Source: Sphingomonadaceae bacterium (GTDB taxonomy: Bacteria; Pseudomonadota; Alphaproteobacteria; Sphingomonadales; Sphingomonadaceae). From it: 43,587 nucleotides of DNA. Positions 36,350 through 43,587 of the stretch are shown here, in pieces (within the stretch, counting starts at the first letter, position 1; the number at the start of each line of letters is the position of its first letter). The notes below the pieces were generated by a model. The model saw nothing but the letters and a program-made list of their open reading frames with translations, made no database searches and had not been told where the DNA came from. The position numbers were made by a program, and so were the translations under genes. The DNA is taken from positions 1 to 43,587 of the forward strand of contig JANYGB010000035.1 of NCBI GenBank assembly GCA_025359445.1. The letters run 5' to 3'.

Positions 36350-37032
36350 CAACGCGCCGCGCGCACATCGGCAAAGGGGCATTGCCAATCATCATCGACC
36401 TCGCGGCCGCTGAACTGCGCGGCGGCACTTACTTCGCCGTGGCGCGCCAGCATCGGATTGATGTTGCCCGCCCACGCGAAATCGCGGTCCAAAATCCGTT
36501 CGCGCATCTTTTCGTAGCGACCCGCTGCACGCAACTATTCAAACTGGTCGTGGAGATTGAATACAAGCGTCGGCTGCGGAAAACGGCGTGCGGGCCGGGA
36601 TGCATTGGGATGCAGACCGACAACGAAAAATGCAGCGCCCCCGAAGCTAAGTGAAAAATGGGGGTCGCCCGGGTCGGCGCTAACCCCTGGATCATAATCT
36701 TGGCCAAGCCAGGCGTCCTTGTCAGCCAAAGACTGCAAACGCTTCCACATCGCTTGCTCAAATTCGGTTTCTGAAAGATCGTATGGGCCATCGAACGCGA
36801 AGGCGAGGCTGCGCAGCCCCTCCGGGTCGGACTGGTAGTTACTGGCCCAATTCATCAGTTCGGAATGAATACGCAGATCATCCCATCCGCTGTCGATGCG
36901 ATGGCACGCCGAAACTTTGAGATTGCCAGTCGCCAATGCCGATTTGGCACCGACGCAGGGGAATTCAGCGGCTGAAATCATGCTGGATACGCGACTTTGC
37001 GCGCGCGTTTGATCATCAGACGTAACAAGCAT
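36349..37032 (-). pseudogene. GntA/YqcI-family heme-dependent N-hydroxylase gene, interrupted by an amber codon
   Basis: From MLVTSDDQTRAQS (start 37032, after GGAGC) the frame runs through AEFPCVGAKSALATG, MWKRLQSLADKD, DPHFSLSFGGAAFFVVGLHP and LVFNLHDQFE. It then meets TAG at 36537-36535 and continues without a frame change as LRAAGRYEKMRERILDRDFA, NINPMLARHGE and SGREVDDDWQCPF to the stop at 36351. All blocks, including the terminal DDxWxCPF, fit YqcI/YcgG proteins, some of which (GntA, AglA) N-hydroxylate guanidino groups of arginine derivatives using heme. A CAG to TAG change would explain it exactly. It is either recent decay, suppressed readthrough, or a base-call error. The full length would be 227 residues. 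Confidence 0.87.
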
Positions 37033-37198
37033 CGAAAAGCTCCTTGTGCCGACGCAACGAGCAGAGGGGCAACAAAGTTCCGCCTGAAATCCCTGATATC
37101 GCATGATAGATTTGGGTGATGTACAAGGCGCTTATGTTGAAAAAGCCACGTCCGGGCTTAATTCAGGGTTAGGCACCAATTGGGCAAGGAGCGCGAAA

Positions 37199-37462
37199 AT
37201 GGCTGGCGGCTGGGCACCAGAAGGCGGGGTTCAGGATCAGATCGAAGATAATATCGCCGACGCTGTACACAAGGCGCGGCGGTGTTTGCCAGTGGGCAAC
37301 GGGCGCGCAGAATGCGAGGACTGCGGCAACCAAATCCCTGTTGCTCGGCGAACAGCCCTGCCCGGTGCTCGCACCTGCGTCGCCTGCCAGCAGGAGCGTG
37401 ACAAGCGCCCGGCTCATTCCCCGATCAATCGCCGCGGCAGCAAAGACAGCCAGTTGCGATAA
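37199..37462 (+). CDS. TraR/DksA C4-type zinc-finger protein
   Basis: 87 residues from MAGGWAPEGGVQDQIEDNIA, with AAGGAGCGC as ribosome site just before. The zinc finger is CEDCGNQIPVARRTALPGAR then CVACQ, four cysteines in the CxxC...CxxC pattern of DksA/TraR. Such short proteins lack the long coiled coil of DksA and may still touch the RNA polymerase secondary channel. The frame extends upstream to 37103 without supporting signals. It is 95 bases before tRNA-Gly. Confidence 0.92.
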   Translation: MAGGWAPEGGVQDQIEDNIADAVHKARRCLPVGNGRAECEDCGNQIPVARRTALPGARTCVACQQERDKRPAHSPINRRGSKDSQLR

Positions 37463-37557
37463 TCCGGCCTCAAGCTGTCCTGAATGTCCGCAAACGGATT
37501 GACGAATCCCCCGCAATGATGGCAAGCGCGCCAGCTTATCGCACGGCGCAGTCACGG

Positions 37558-37631
37558 GCGGGTATAGCATAGTGGTAATGCACCAGCTTCCCATGCTGGC
37601 CAGAGGGGTTCGATTCCCCTTACCCGCTCCA
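37558..37631 (+). tRNA. tRNA-Gly (anticodon CCC)
   Basis: Acceptor arms GCGGGTA (37558-37564) and TACCCGC (37621-37627) pair perfectly. The D arm is TAGCATAGTGGTAATGC, the anticodon arm is CCAGC-TTCCCAT-GCTGG with CCC at 37590-37592, and the T arm is AGGGG-TTCGATT-CCCCT. CCA at 37629-37631 is encoded. The 3' half of this gene is the likely attachment site of the integrase that starts about 200 bases downstream. Confidence 0.96.
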
Positions 37632-37743
37632 TTCTCCCCTTCGCAGACGTTCGCCACTGTCTCGACAAATCCCAGAAATCTGGCATATTGGCTGCACAAT
37701 CGTTCGTGTGTGTCCGCCCGTTCCCGTGTCCAGCCGCAATGTG

Positions 37744-37818
37744 TTGGGGGTATTTTAGGGGGGTATTTGCGATCTGGTTGCGGTGATACCTTCCCAGTTG
37801 GGGGTATATTGGGGGTAT
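37744..37818 (+). repeat. Four GGGGGTAT direct repeats in front of the integrase
   Basis: TTGGGGGTAT occurs at 37744-37753, 37798-37807 and 37809-37818, and a close form GGGGGGTAT at 37758-37766. All are in the same orientation. They lie between the tRNA (attachment core) and the integrase, where P4-type recombinases have arm-binding sites. The last copy overlaps the ATG at 37817 and leaves no room for a ribosome site before it. Binding is inferred. Confidence 0.6.
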
Positions 37819-37843
37819 GCAGCCCCAGAAAGTGGCGGAAAGC

Positions 37844-39079
37844 GTGGCACTTACGGATATTGCAATTCGGCAAGCCAAGGCGGGCCCAAAGGCGATCAAG
37901 TTGGCGGACGGCGGGGGCATGTTCCTGCTTGTGACCCCAACGGGCGGCAAGCTGTGGCGGCTTAAGTATCGCGCAGACGGGCTGGAGAAGCTGCTTGCCA
38001 TAGGGGCCTATCCGGAAATTAGCTTGGGTGAAGCGCGCAGGCGGCGCGAGGAAGCGCGCGAATTGATCGCTTTAGGGAAGGACCCGGCGCGCGAGAAGCA
38101 ACGCGCAAAGGTGCGCGCTCGCCTAAATGCGGCTGACACGTTCAAGGCGATCACCGATGAGTATTGCGCCAAGCGCAGGCGCGACGGCGAAAAGGGCTGG
38201 GCACCCGCAACGGCGGTGCGGAGCGAATATCTGCTTTCGCTGGTCTGCGGCTCGATTGGCAAGCTGCCCATAGCCGAGATTGAACCCGCAGACGTTCTAA
38301 TGGCGATCCGCCGAATCGAAGGAAAGGGCAAACTGGAAAGCGCACGGCGCAGCTTGCAACTGGCAGGTGCAGTGTTTCGTTATGCGGTTGCGACCGCTCG
38401 CCTGCGCTCCGATCCTACGCGCGATCTGCGCGGCGCGCTCACTGCGCCAACCGTTACCCATTACGGCGCAATCACAGAAGCCAAGAAAGTCGGGGAACTG
38501 CTGCGCGCAATCGATGGCTACGAAGGCAGCGGAATAACCAAGCTGGCATTGCAAATCGCGCCCCACGTATTCGTTCGACCGGGCGAGCTGCGCCATGCCG
38601 AGTGGAGCGAAATCGATCTGGACGGTGCGCTTTGGACAATCCCCGCTGGCAAAATGAAAATGCGCAAGGCGCACGTAGTCCCGCTTTCCAGCCAAGCCGT
38701 GGAACTGTTTAGACAAATGCATGCAGTGACCGGGCCGCAAGGCTATGTGTTTCCTTCTATCCGTACCCGCGCCCGGCCAATGAGTGAGAACACAGTCAAT
38801 GCCGGTTTGCGGCGGCTGGGCTATGGCACCGACGAAATGACCGCCCACGGCTTTCGCGCGATGGCGTCCACGCTGCTTAACGAAAGCGGCAAATGGAACC
38901 CGGACGCAATCGAGCGCGCGCTCGCCCATGGCGATACCGACAAGGTTCGCGCGGCATACCATCGCGGGGCGCACTGGAATGAACGCGTCAAAATGGCGCA
39001 ATGGTGGAGCGAGTATCTCGACACCCTGCGCACAGGGGCGGAAGTCGTTCCGCTCAGGCGACGAGAGCAATCTACATAG
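37844..39079 (+). CDS. P4-type tyrosine integrase (DUF4102 N-terminal domain)
   Basis: 411 residues if started at GTG 37844 (VALTDIAIRQAKAG, the family's normal beginning with ALTD); ATG 37817 would add nine residues but lies in a repeat without ribosome site. The DUF4102 arm-binding domain covers about 1-90, and the catalytic domain shows R in VRPGELRHAEW, a lysine in AGKMKMRKAHVVPLS, HGFRAMAS (HxxR), LAHGDTD and the tyrosine in VRAAYHRG. This type inserts islands at tRNA 3' ends, here the adjacent tRNA-Gly. The gene looks intact. No excisionase is visible. Confidence 0.94.
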   Translation: MALTDIAIRQAKAGPKAIKLADGGGMFLLVTPTGGKLWRLKYRADGLEKLLAIGAYPEISLGEARRRREEARELIALGKDPAREKQRAKVRARLNAADTFKAITDEYCAKRRRDGEKGWAPATAVRSEYLLSLVCGSIGKLPIAEIEPADVLMAIRRIEGKGKLESARRSLQLAGAVFRYAVATARLRSDPTRDLRGALTAPTVTHYGAITEAKKVGELLRAIDGYEGSGITKLALQIAPHVFVRPGELRHAEWSEIDLDGALWTIPAGKMKMRKAHVVPLSSQAVELFRQMHAVTGPQGYVFPSIRTRARPMSENTVNAGLRRLGYGTDEMTAHGFRAMASTLLNESGKWNPDAIERALAHGDTDKVRAAYHRGAHWNERVKMAQWWSEYLDTLRTGAEVVPLRRREQST

Positions 39080-39178
39080 CTTTCGACCTCCTATATCTGA
39101 ACATCGGGAGTGGACCGGGCTGCTCTCGTCCGCTTTCGGATTGATCGGTGACCAGCCGCAACGACGCATTTGGGGTGG

Positions 39179-39421
39179 TTAGCTGCCCGCCGCTATCAAC
39201 AACCAGACTTCATGAGCCAAGATAGCGATAAGCGTCCCCGCCACCACTGTGAGGGTAATCACATTCATCCAAAAACGGACTGGCTCAGCTCCTCGATGGG
39301 CATCCTTTGCCCACGGCGCCCAGCCTCCGCCAACCGCGCCCGTTTTCAGACAATGAACCAGAAGCCAAGAGAAGAATACAGCCGCCGATGCAACAAGCGC
39401 TAGTTGGAGAAGAGAGATCAT
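39179..39421 (-). CDS. Small two-helix membrane protein, hypothetical
   Basis: 80 residues with two hydrophobic helices (LLQLALVASAAVFFSWLLVH and VITLTVVAGTLIAILAHEVW) joined by a short polar loop containing GGGWAPWAKDAHRG. A GAGGA lies immediately before the start, closer than usual. I do not recognise the family. It is island cargo. The 283 bases from 39422 to the IS at 39705 show no gene or clear signal. Confidence 0.5.
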   Translation of the reverse strand: MISLLQLALVASAAVFFSWLLVHCLKTGAVGGGWAPWAKDAHRGAEPVRFWMNVITLTVVAGTLIAILAHEVWLLIAAGS

Positions 39422-39704
39422 TCCTCAGTCTAACCGGCAGCGCAATGTCCACTATGTCGTCGTTCGCAGACTAGCCGCTTCGTCCCGTCAGGGGAGGAAA
39501 GCAGACATCAGAATTGCTTGGAGAGTTCTGTAAGTGCCGCGTCTAAGAGGTACCGATGTTTATCGGATGCTTGCTCGGCGGCCGCGCTCGAAAGGCTATC
39601 GAAAGGTTGGGTGCCGTGCATGATTCATAGAGTCAGTTTGATGTTGCGCCCATCTCAAACGGGCCGGTTACTTTTTTCGACTTAGCTTGCGGCAACGATT
39701 CTCA

Positions 39705-40639
39705 GAGTCTGACTCATAATCATTTGCATTGATTTCATGTGCTTGCGATTCTGCGGGTCATGAGCTGGATCGAGGCGAGATAGAGCCATGCGGTGGCGCT
39801 TTCGATGGTTCGTTCGAAGTCTTTGGCGAGGCGGCGATTGCGGCCCAGCCACGCAAAGGTGCGCTCGACGACCCAGCGCCAGGGCAGAAGTTCAAAGCCT
39901 TTTGCCCGGTCGGATCGCTTGATGATCTCAAGCGTCCACTTGCCGATTTTGGTCAGCGCCTTGCGGAGCTTGTCGCCCGCATAACCGCCATCGGCGAAGA
40001 CATGGCGCAGCCACGGGAAGCTGTGGCGGATGCTGGCGAGCACGTCGGGCGCGCCGTCGCGGTCCTGCACATCGGCGGTGTGGACCACGGCCCCGACGAG
40101 GAAGCCCTGGGTATCGGTAACAATGTGGCGCTTCCGGCCCTTGATCTTCTTGCCTGCGTCATAGCGGCACGGGCCGCCGCTCTCCGTGGTTTTCACGCTC
40201 TGGCTGTCGATCACTCCGGCACTGGGCGAGGCCTCGCGTCCCGCTGCTTCACGCGCTGCCATCAGCAGTGTGTGATTGACCTGGTGCCACAGCCCGATGT
40301 CGCGCCAGCGGTAGAAGTAATGCTGCACCGTGGTCATCGGCGGGAACAGATCGGGTGGCAGCATCCGCCATGGAAGGCCCCCACGCAGCAGATAGAGCAG
40401 CGCCTCGACGACCTGCCGGTAACTCCACAGCGGCGGACGGCCCCGCTGCGAACGCGCCGGAAACAGCGGCTCCAGAACCGCCCATTCCGCATCAGTCAAA
40501 TCGCTTGGCAAACGCAGGTGGCTTCGGGCAAACTGCTTGCGGGTGGTGTCAGTCCACATGTGATCCTCCGTCGATGTCTCGCAACACCGATTGAATCACA
40601 TCATGCTGATATCACCCAACTTCTTTTTCGGTCAGGCTC
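39705..40639 (-). mobile_element. IS5-family (IS1031-like) insertion sequence, complete
   Basis: The element is 935 bases. Its ends are GAGTCTGAC (39705-39713) and the inverted GTCAGGCTC (40631-40639). The flanks TCA at 39702-39704 and TCA at 40640-40642 form a 3-bp TNA target duplication, as expected for this IS5 subgroup. It contains one transposase on the minus strand. The insertion lies in the gap before the formyltransferase 3' end and breaks no recognisable gene. Confidence 0.85.
39735..40559 (-). CDS. IS5-family transposase (DDE)
   Basis: 274 residues in a single frame. An N-terminal DUF4096-like region (LPSDLTDAEWAVLEPLFPAR, VEALLYLLRGGLPWRMLPPD) is followed by the DDE catalytic domain, with aspartates in VIDSQSVKT and VFADGGYAGD and the glutamate in WVVERTFAWLGRNRRL. 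The frame is complete, so the element may still be active. Confidence 0.95.
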   Translation of the reverse strand: MWTDTTRKQFARSHLRLPSDLTDAEWAVLEPLFPARSQRGRPPLWSYRQVVEALLYLLRGGLPWRMLPPDLFPPMTTVQHYFYRWRDIGLWHQVNHTLLMAAREAAGREASPSAGVIDSQSVKTTESGGPCRYDAGKKIKGRKRHIVTDTQGFLVGAVVHTADVQDRDGAPDVLASIRHSFPWLRHVFADGGYAGDKLRKALTKIGKWTLEIIKRSDRAKGFELLPWRWVVERTFAWLGRNRRLAKDFERTIESATAWLYLASIQLMTRRIAST

Positions 40640-40652
40640 TCAAAACGTGAAA

Positions 40653-41480
40653 TCAGGGCCTGTCGGTAATTGTGATCAACTCCATTTCACGCTTGGTTTG
40701 GAAATGCTTGTTCGATTTCCGAAAGTGAACATAGAAGTTGAAAATCGCTCTCAACATGTGCCGAAGCTTCCAATGTTTGGAGAGGAAAAGCCGGCCGTTA
40801 GGCAACGAACCTTGGGGCACGCTTGGCAAGGGTTTCGCTGCTGCGTGAAGACAGATCGCATCGACATATAGTTCATGCCCGTGTTCCATGACCTTGATGT
40901 GCAGTTCGTTAAAAGTCTCTTCGCCAGTGATAGGCGTTCGTTCTGTTGCGATGAGATTGCCGGAATCGATCCCGGCATCGAGCCACATGACCGTATTTCC
41001 GATCATATCGAACTCTCGCAAGGCCAAGCACCAGTTTGTGCAATTGGGACTGCCTTTGACGTAAGGTGAAATGCCGGTGTGCAGGTTCATCACCTTGCCT
41101 TTGCGACAGATCGCATCAATCAGCCGCGGGCGCAGCAATCCTGTGCCAGACACGACAACTAGGTCCGGTTTCTCCGCCTCAATCAGCGCAACGATCTCAT
41201 TTGCATTAACGTCGTTGCACTGAAGGTGCGGCGGAATCGGGAACGCGGGATAGAGCCGCTCATAGTGATCAAGCATGCCGAACCAGGCTCGGCGGAACAG
41301 CCCCCCTGTAAGGATCACTCGAACAAGATCATGTATCCGTTTGGACAAGTGCCCGGGCTTGGGTCTGGTCGTCTGCTTGCCATCACACAGGGCAATCGCA
41401 TGTAGCGGGACGCGTTCATGAATCTTGTGCGCGAGGGCCTTCTGATTCCCCTGTCCGCTGCATAACATTATGATTTTCAT
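40653..41480 (-). CDS. Formyltransferase-like protein (sugar or amino-sugar formylation)
   Basis: 275 residues. The catalytic fold of methionyl-tRNA formyltransferase/GART is visible: DLVVVSGTGLLRPRLIDAIC, then VMNLHTGISPYVKGSPNCTN (catalytic N and H of the N-H-D triad) and WLDAGIDSGNLIATE (D). It lacks the C-terminal OB domain of Fmt. Relatives formylate amino groups of sugars in surface polysaccharides, using formyl-THF. It is coupled by a 4-base overlap to a polysaccharide deacetylase, which could expose such an amino group. Base composition is more AT-rich than that of the core genes. Confidence 0.85.
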   Translation of the reverse strand: MKIIMLCSGQGNQKALAHKIHERVPLHAIALCDGKQTTRPKPGHLSKRIHDLVRVILTGGLFRRAWFGMLDHYERLYPAFPIPPHLQCNDVNANEIVALIEAEKPDLVVVSGTGLLRPRLIDAICRKGKVMNLHTGISPYVKGSPNCTNWCLALREFDMIGNTVMWLDAGIDSGNLIATERTPITGEETFNELHIKVMEHGHELYVDAICLHAAAKPLPSVPQGSLPNGRLFLSKHWKLRHMLRAIFNFYVHFRKSNKHFQTKREMELITITDRP

Positions 41481-42454
41481 TGTCCGCTGGCGATTTCTGT
41501 TAATCCGCCGACCGCTTTGAAGCGCATTTCGGCAGCGCTCCGGGCATCGAACCCAAACCGTTCGTGGATACTGCCTTTTGGCTCCGAAAACCGATCGTTG
41601 ACCAGCAGGACGTGCTCGAAACCTGCATCTTGAGCTAGTGAGATGTGCTGTACCTTATAACTCCCATTCGGGAAGGCATAAATCGAGACTGGCATGGCTA
41701 AATGCTTCTTAAACCAATCCTTGCACTTGCGAAAATCCTCTGCGGCGTAATCGTCCGTTTCAACTCCGAGATTGGCGTGCGAGTATGAATGGGCACCAAA
41801 CTCATGGACATTTTTCAGTTCCGAGATTTCTGCCAATGTCATCATAGGCGTAGCATAACGTGTCATTTCCTCGCCTAGCTGTTCGAACACCGATTTAGCG
41901 ATTTCTCGCTGTTCGGCATCGGGCCGGTTCTTGAGGAAGTGGGAGACCCGCCAACCCATTGATTCGCGCTCGGCAGTCCGCGCGTCCAGTGAACAGCCCG
42001 GTATTTCGAGACGTCCCAGTTCTGTTTGTGTTGCTTTGCCGATGAAATCCTGGATCATCACATTGAGCGGCGGCTGGCCGGATTCAACGCAGGCTGGAAT
42101 GATGTTTTGATTCACCTTGATCCCGTGCTTCTCAAGCAGCGGAGCGGTCACTTCGATGAAGTCTTTGTAGCCATCGTCAAACGATAGAATCAGTGGAGGC
42201 TTCGTGGCGCGCATAGGCCACCACTCAGCGAGTTCTCCAAGCGTCAGCAAAGTGAAATTATTCCGCAGGAATATAAGCAATTGCTCGAACAGCTTCGGAT
42301 CGAGCGGCCGATAGGTGCTGCTGTCAGCTGCGCAGACACGATGCAAGTTGAGAATTGTCAGCTTGTCGGTTCGCCCAATTCTGCGCACCCGGTGTCTGAC
42401 GCGCAGCGAATTTCCAAGAAGCGCGAAAGCAACCGCCTTCAGGATCGATCTCAT
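41477..42454 (-). CDS. Polysaccharide deacetylase (NodB-like)
   Basis: 325 residues from MRSILKAVAFALLGN at 42454, preceded by GGGA; another in-frame ATG at 42487 would add eleven residues. The NodB domain has the metal-binding block LILSFDDGYKDF (DD) and FGAHSYSHANLG (HxxxH-type), and YAFPNGSYK later. The N-terminus may be a membrane anchor or signal. The enzyme removes N-acetyl groups from polysaccharides at the envelope. It leads into the formyltransferase gene with a 4-base overlap, so the pair forms an operon. The 220 bases upstream (42488-42707) hold no gene. Confidence 0.87.
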   Translation of the reverse strand: MRSILKAVAFALLGNSLRVRHRVRRIGRTDKLTILNLHRVCAADSSTYRPLDPKLFEQLLIFLRNNFTLLTLGELAEWWPMRATKPPLILSFDDGYKDFIEVTAPLLEKHGIKVNQNIIPACVESGQPPLNVMIQDFIGKATQTELGRLEIPGCSLDARTAERESMGWRVSHFLKNRPDAEQREIAKSVFEQLGEEMTRYATPMMTLAEISELKNVHEFGAHSYSHANLGVETDDYAAEDFRKCKDWFKKHLAMPVSIYAFPNGSYKVQHISLAQDAGFEHVLLVNDRFSEPKGSIHERFGFDARSAAEMRFKAVGGLTEIASGQ

Positions 42455-42707
42455 TGGGTTCCCATTCTCACGTACGTCGCGGAACACATAGGAAAACTTT
42501 GGTTATATGGAAACACAGAGTTCAGGAGAAATACGAAAAATTTGAACCGCGAAATGACGGTCTGCGTCGGAACCAATTTGCTCTGGATCTTGAACGAGCG
42601 AAGCATACGGCACCCAATCATGACGAAAGACCTTTTTTTGGAACGCCCCCTGCTCGTCCTCGCCGGTTGGATGTTCGTGTGAACTACCTTGGAAGTTGGC
42701 CCCGGGG

Positions 42708-43320
42708 CTATTTGAGAGCTTTGCGGATCGGCTCGTCAAAGTATCGGTTCAGGATGGGTGTCACAATTAGCACGCCCGCAATGACGGCTAAGGTTGGCAG
42801 GGCGGTTGGTAGCCCGAAGCGATGTGCTACGCCATTGCCGACCGTTAAAAGGGGCCAGTGGAGGGCGTAGATCCCAAAAGATGTGGCCGCCCCATACCGC
42901 GCGATCCAGCTTTCGCCGCAACAGCGCAAGGCCATGACGACCAACATCGGAGAGATAACAAATATGAAAGCTGCATCCCATGCCCGCGATGGCGGCACAG
43001 CGAATGCAGCTGAAAGCAACAGCAAGGTGGGCAGACAGGAGCCGTTGCCGAACTTGATCTTTGATCTTGTCCTGTAGAGCGCCACACCCAGCGCAAAGGA
43101 AAAGACGATGCGGGTAACGCCAAACGACAGGTCGCTCCAGTGCTGTCCGCCTAACTCATGACCGCTGGCCAGACTGGCTAGCAAAGCAATTCCCGAAGCT
43201 GCCACCAGGAGGCCAAGAAAGCGGTTGGACAAAATTGGCAGGAGAAACGCGTAAGCTAGGTTTACATATACTTCGAGCAACAGTGACCAGGCCGGGCCGT
43301 TTAGTGGGGCTAAGTTGCCT
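42708..43320 (-). pseudogene. Acyltransferase-3 (OafA-like) gene, 5' part removed by an IS
   Basis: The open frame continues upstream of the first ATG at 43280 and contains NLAPLNGPAWSLLLEVYVNL, the family motif xNGPxWSLxxE. Several membrane helices follow (FLGLLVAASGIALLASLASG, ITRIVFSFALG-like, ALHWPLLTV) and the end is YFDEPIRKALK, also typical. Family members have about 350 residues, so roughly the first 150 are missing, and the frame ends against the IS3-type element at 43321. Such proteins O-acetylate cell-surface polysaccharides. The remnant is probably inactive. Confidence 0.85.
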
Positions 43321-43587
43321 TGGGCTGTCCCCCGTCAGCACCAATGGCACAGATTTGAGGTTGTGATTTAAGGAGGATTGGGTCTTCGTCGTAGTGACGA
43401 AGGAACGAAGATGAAGACCCAATCCTCCTTGAAAAAATCGCCGGTGAAGGCCCCTGCTGAGCGGGTGGTGAAGGATATCCGGCGGCAGACACGCCGGCAT
43501 TTCTCGGCTGAAGACAAGATCAGGATCGTGCTCGACGGGCTGCGCGGCGATGACAGCATCGCCGAGCTGTGCCGCAAGGAAGGCATC
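43321..43587 (+). mobile_element. IS3-family insertion sequence (left part, cut by the window edge)
   Basis: The element seems to start at TGGGCTGTCCCCCGTCAGCA (43321), where the acyltransferase homology stops, and runs past the right edge. The TG start and a leader ending in the OrfA ATG at 43411 fit IS3-family ends. The leader has a hairpin around TTCGTCGTAGTGACGAA (43385-43401). The left border is placed by the break in homology, so it could be off by a few bases. The right end and any target duplication are outside the window. Confidence 0.75.
43411..43587 (+). CDS. IS3-family transposase OrfA (partial)
   Basis: 59 codons from MKTQSSLKKSPVKAPAERVV to the window edge. The section RRHFSAEDKIRIVLDGLRGD followed by DSIAELCRKEGI is the helix-turn-helix (HTH_Tnp_1) of IS3 OrfA proteins, which binds the terminal repeats. 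OrfB with the DDE domain would follow by -1 frameshift outside the window. Confidence 0.88.
   Translation, partial: MKTQSSLKKSPVKAPAERVVKDIRRQTRRHFSAEDKIRIVLDGLRGDDSIAELCRKEGI

Noticed and set aside
39080..43587. Search for a second copy of the tRNA-Gly 3' end (right attachment site)
   Set aside because: No match to the T-arm/acceptor sequence was seen, so the right border of the island is not in the window.

Overview
The window is GC-rich alphaproteobacterial DNA, most likely from a sphingomonad (Sphingomonadales). This rests on the gene set rather than on a marker gene: a TonB-dependent receptor, a CrtI-type carotenoid desaturase, a DUF2585 protein, a CYP153-like P450 paired with a flavin monooxygenase, a DUF4129-DUF4350-MoxR-DUF58-SpoIIM-RDD operon, and palindromic intergenic repeats of the kind common in this order. 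Species cannot be fixed from the sequence.

Layout. 1-1410: 3'-truncated thiC on the minus strand behind a TPP riboswitch. 1460-2955: a CopG/ParD-like antitoxin, a frameshifted ParE-like toxin, a DUF3592-like gene whose 3' end is lost against the toxin, and a secreted protein. 3058-8123 (+): a SRAP-family protein lacking its catalytic Cys2, an M28 peptidase, and a coupled FMO-P450 pair. 8315-10871: two L,D-transpeptidases of different subtypes facing each other across a small repeat. 10936-15109 (-): housekeeping genes (EamA exporter, aspartic protease, ispG) and three GNAT acetyltransferases. 15102-21535 (-): the MoxR/DUF58 operon, with a one-base frameshift in its SpoIIM-like gene and a palindromic repeat between MoxR and DUF58. 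21726-29526 (-): pheA, gamma-glutamyltransferase, a TonB receptor with a clear terminator, a LOG-family protein and a CrtI-like desaturase.

29618-35706 (+): an acetyltransferase and DUF2585 protein, then a six-gene run (Baeyer-Villiger-type monooxygenase, thioesterase, SDR, DsbA-like isomerase, SDR, enoyl-CoA hydratase). Five of these overlap or abut, and a perfect 8-bp inverted repeat lies just before the first. This looks like a catabolic operon for a ketone or cyclic substrate. 35759-37032 (-): a DUF1989 gene and a GntA/YqcI-type heme N-hydroxylase gene interrupted by one in-frame amber codon.

37199-43587: a TraR/DksA zinc-finger gene and tRNA-Gly(CCC), followed at once by a P4-type tyrosine integrase with direct repeats in front of it. 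This is the left edge of a genomic island. Its visible cargo is more AT-rich than the rest of the window: a small membrane protein, a complete IS5-family element with TCA target duplication, a formyltransferase and polysaccharide deacetylase in one operon, and an acyltransferase whose 5' part is cut off by an IS3-family element running off the right end. No second att copy is seen, so the island continues beyond the window.

The main points of interest are the amber-interrupted GntA/DUF1989 locus, the monooxygenase operon with its putative operator, the degenerate SRAP protein, and several single-lesion genes (ParE, SpoIIM, GntA) that could be real decay, recoding or sequencing errors.
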